Assembly (NCBI GenBank): GCA_029265125.1
Contig: JAJUJX010000006.1
Location: forward strand, 1 to 64,000
Origin: Tolumonas sp008015085
GTDB taxonomy: Bacteria; Pseudomonadota; Gammaproteobacteria; Enterobacterales; Aeromonadaceae
Reading direction: 5' to 3'
DNA: 64,000 nucleotides
In this document: positions 62,162 through 64,000 of the stretch, in pieces
Layout: each line of letters opens with the position of its first letter
How positions within the stretch are numbered: the first letter of the stretch is position 1
Made by a program: the position numbers and the translations under genes
The notes under the pieces: model-generated
What the model was told of the DNA's origin: nothing
Seen by the model: only the letters and a program-made list of their open reading frames with translations
The model's database searches: none

Positions 62162-64000
62162 GCTCTTCCCCTTGGTTCTGATTGTGCTGTGTCGCAGGGT
62201 GTCGCCGTAACACTATTCAGGCGATGATGTACTCGTTTTTGTAAACCAGGTATATCAAGGATCAGGGCAACATGCCCTGATCCAAGAATGCTTGAGCCGC
62301 TGATGTCATGCAGATGTTCGAACAAAGCCCCCAGCGGTTTGATGACGATTTGCTGTTCTCCTAACAGGTTGTCGACCACTAGCCCCATTTGCTGTTTTCC
62401 TTGCCGCACGACAACGATGTTTTCCCGCTGAGGCTTTTTACTGCCGACACCAAAATGTTCGCGTAGCCGGACAATAGGCAGTGGCTTACCGCGCAGCTCC
62501 AGATAGCTATAAGTCCGATCACCGATATCGCTGTGCCGGGCTTCGAGACATTCGGTGACGGATTCCAGCGGTAATACCAGCGGAGTATCACCGACACTGA
62601 TCAGAAAGCCGTCAATAATCGCAAGAGTCAGCGGCAAACGGATACGCACACAGCAGCCTTTGCCCATCACGGAATCAAGTTCAATCGTGCCGCGCAGGGC
62701 ATCAATGCTGCGTTTCACCACATCCATACCGACACCGCGGCCGGAAAGATTACTGATGCTGTCTGCGGTGGAAAACCCGGGAGCAAAAATCAGTTGATAC
62801 AAAGCTTGATCGCTGATTAGGTCAGCTGGGGTTATCAACCCTTTTTCCAGAGCTTTTTCACGGATACGTCCGGGATTTAAGCCGCGGCCATCATCCTGTA
62901 CTTCGATTACCACATTGCCGGACTCATGAAAGGCATTCAATTTCACGGCACCCTTGCTGCTTTTTCCGGCCTGAACCCGTTCTTCTGCGGGTTCAATGCC
63001 ATGATCGAGTGCGTTGCGTACCAGATGGGTCAGTGGATCGGCAATTTTGTCGACTACGGTTTTATCGAGCTCAGTTTCGGCACCGCTGATATGCAGCTGG
63101 ATCTCTTTATTCAACTCTTTACTGGTATCGCGCACCAGACGGTGGAAACGCATAAAGGTATCGCCGATTTCGACCATGCGCAGCCGCAGTGCCACTTCAC
63201 GGATCTGTTCCACATGCTGATTGATAGTGGACATGGCTTCCTGAATGGCTGAATTACCTTGCTGGCGTGCCAGTGTTTCGCCACCAGCGGCGGCAATTAC
63301 CAGTTCACCGACCAGATTGATCAGCTCATCCATTTTTTTCGCAGATATTTTCAGCTGAGCGCTGTCGTGCTGTTTCTGCTCGCGGATCTGCTGCTGTTTC
63401 TGCAGTGCGACATCGACAGCAACGGCAGGGACTACGCCAGCTTCTACCAGCACATCACCAATTCTGGGGGGAGGTGTTTGTTCGTTTTGTTTTTGCAGGC
63501 TGCGGTACAGCTCTTTTTCCGTCAGCAGGCCGCTGGCAATCAGAATTTCCCCGAGTCGGTCTTTTTCATCCGGCAGTGCTTCGATCAGTGCGAGATAATC
63601 CTCCACTTTGCTGTCGGGTGGCAGAATGCGGATCTGTGCCAGCTCCTGAATGAATTCAAAAACAGATTCAATGTCGGCTTTAGATGCCTCAGTTTTAAGA
63701 TCCAGCTCCAGACCGAGATAGCAGAGTTCAGCCTGAAAATCAGCCCATGCGGGCATATCGTTGTGCAGCAGGTAGATATGCTGAACCTGTCCTAACTTAC
63801 CCAGATAACGGACAAATGATGCCGGATCAAACCCGTATTGCAGCAACTGGCGATCAAAGCGCAGAGAGATATGCCAGCTGGCTGGTGGATCTGCTGGCGC
63901 GGGCTGCCGTTCTACGTTAACCGGGGCTTCCGTCGCTTCGACCGGTACCTGATTGCCGGCCAGTTTCTGTAGCAGAGACAGCAGATCGGCATGCATTTCG
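62158..64000 (-). CDS. cheA: Chemotaxis histidine kinase CheA with tandem MshEN-like repeats (partial)
   Basis: Cut by the right edge; at least 612 residues are visible and the N-terminal Hpt domain must lie outside. Numbered from the first visible Met: a P2-like domain (about 40-125), then two 24-residue repeats at 147-170 and 178-201. Each follows R-[LI]-G-x2-L-x3-G-x6-[LV]-x3-L-x2-Q, the c-di-GMP-binding MshEN pattern. Next come the P3 dimerisation helices (KKMDELINLVGEL), the P4 ATPase (LVRNALDHGIEP, DDGRGLNPG, GRGVGMDVVK) and a CheW-like P5. It should phosphorylate CheY, whose gene is not in view. Confidence 0.9.
   Translation of the reverse strand, partial: EMHADLLSLLQKLAGNQVPVEATEAPVNVERQPAPADPPASWHISLRFDRQLLQYGFDPASFVRYLGKLGQVQHIYLLHNDMPAWADFQAELCYLGLELDLKTEASKADIESVFEFIQELAQIRILPPDSKVEDYLALIEALPDEKDRLGEILIASGLLTEKELYRSLQKQNEQTPPPRIGDVLVEAGVVPAVAVDVALQKQQQIREQKQHDSAQLKISAKKMDELINLVGELVIAAAGGETLARQQGNSAIQEAMSTINQHVEQIREVALRLRMVEIGDTFMRFHRLVRDTSKELNKEIQLHISGAETELDKTVVDKIADPLTHLVRNALDHGIEPAEERVQAGKSSKGAVKLNAFHESGNVVIEVQDDGRGLNPGRIREKALEKGLITPADLISDQALYQLIFAPGFSTADSISNLSGRGVGMDVVKRSIDALRGTIELDSVMGKGCCVRIRLPLTLAIIDGFLISVGDTPLVLPLESVTECLEARHSDIGDRTYSYLELRGKPLPIVRLREHFGVGSKKPQRENIVVVRQGKQQMGLVVDNLLGEQQIVIKPLGALFEHLHDISGSSILGSGHVALILDIPGLQKRVHHRLNSVTATPCDTAQSEPRGRA

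Noticed and set aside
1..64000. CRISPR arrays, insertion sequences, prophage or tRNA genes
   Set aside because: I found no regularly spaced repeats, transposase or phage motifs, or cloverleaf-like segments while reading the window.

Overview
The window is the replication-origin region of a gammaproteobacterial chromosome. Protein sequences, gene order and a Dam/SeqA-style origin (mioC-oriC-mnmG) point to the Aeromonadales, most like Tolumonas. That assignment comes from recognition only; no search was run. Almost all of the DNA is core genome. I saw no insertion sequence, prophage, CRISPR array or tRNA gene.

Left part (1-20.9 kb). The edge holds the promoters and leader of an rRNA operon that reads off the window to the left, preceded by hemG. 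Next come a two-component system with an orphan periplasmic sugar-binding protein, tusA, and a leftward sulfate-uptake operon (sbp, a small serine hydrolase, cysT, cysW, cysA and a Cbl/CysB-type regulator). After these are zntB, tag, glyQS and avtA. A PAS-GGDEF diguanylate cyclase then converges on a PotD-like binding protein plus GGDEF-EAL protein pair that resembles the Vibrio NspS-MbaA polyamine sensor.

Replication block (20.9-50.5 kb). gyrB, recF, dnaN and dnaA run leftward; rpmH, rnpA, yidD, yidC and mnmE run rightward. Between dnaA and rpmH sit an XRE-type regulator and a divergent LplT-PlsC-Aas fusion that share a palindromic operator candidate. After mnmE come a KfrA-like coiled-coil protein, a YibE/F membrane protein, alkaline phosphatase, a CusF-like protein that has lost two copper ligands, a LysR regulator and two transporters. 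earP-efp and mioC lead to oriC (about 45.66-46.2 kb), followed by mnmG, rsmG, parA and parB. Two perfect parS sites lie at 15.1 kb and inside the end of recF at 23.5 kb.

Right part (50.6-64 kb). The full ATP synthase operon (atpIBEFHAGDC) ends at a bidirectional terminator. Facing it is a leftward chemotaxis operon, cheA-mcp-cheW-cheR-cheD-cheB, with cheA cut by the window edge. The cheA product carries two back-to-back 24-residue repeats that match the c-di-GMP-binding MshEN motif. This is the most unusual feature I found and the best candidate for an undescribed link between second-messenger signalling and chemotaxis.
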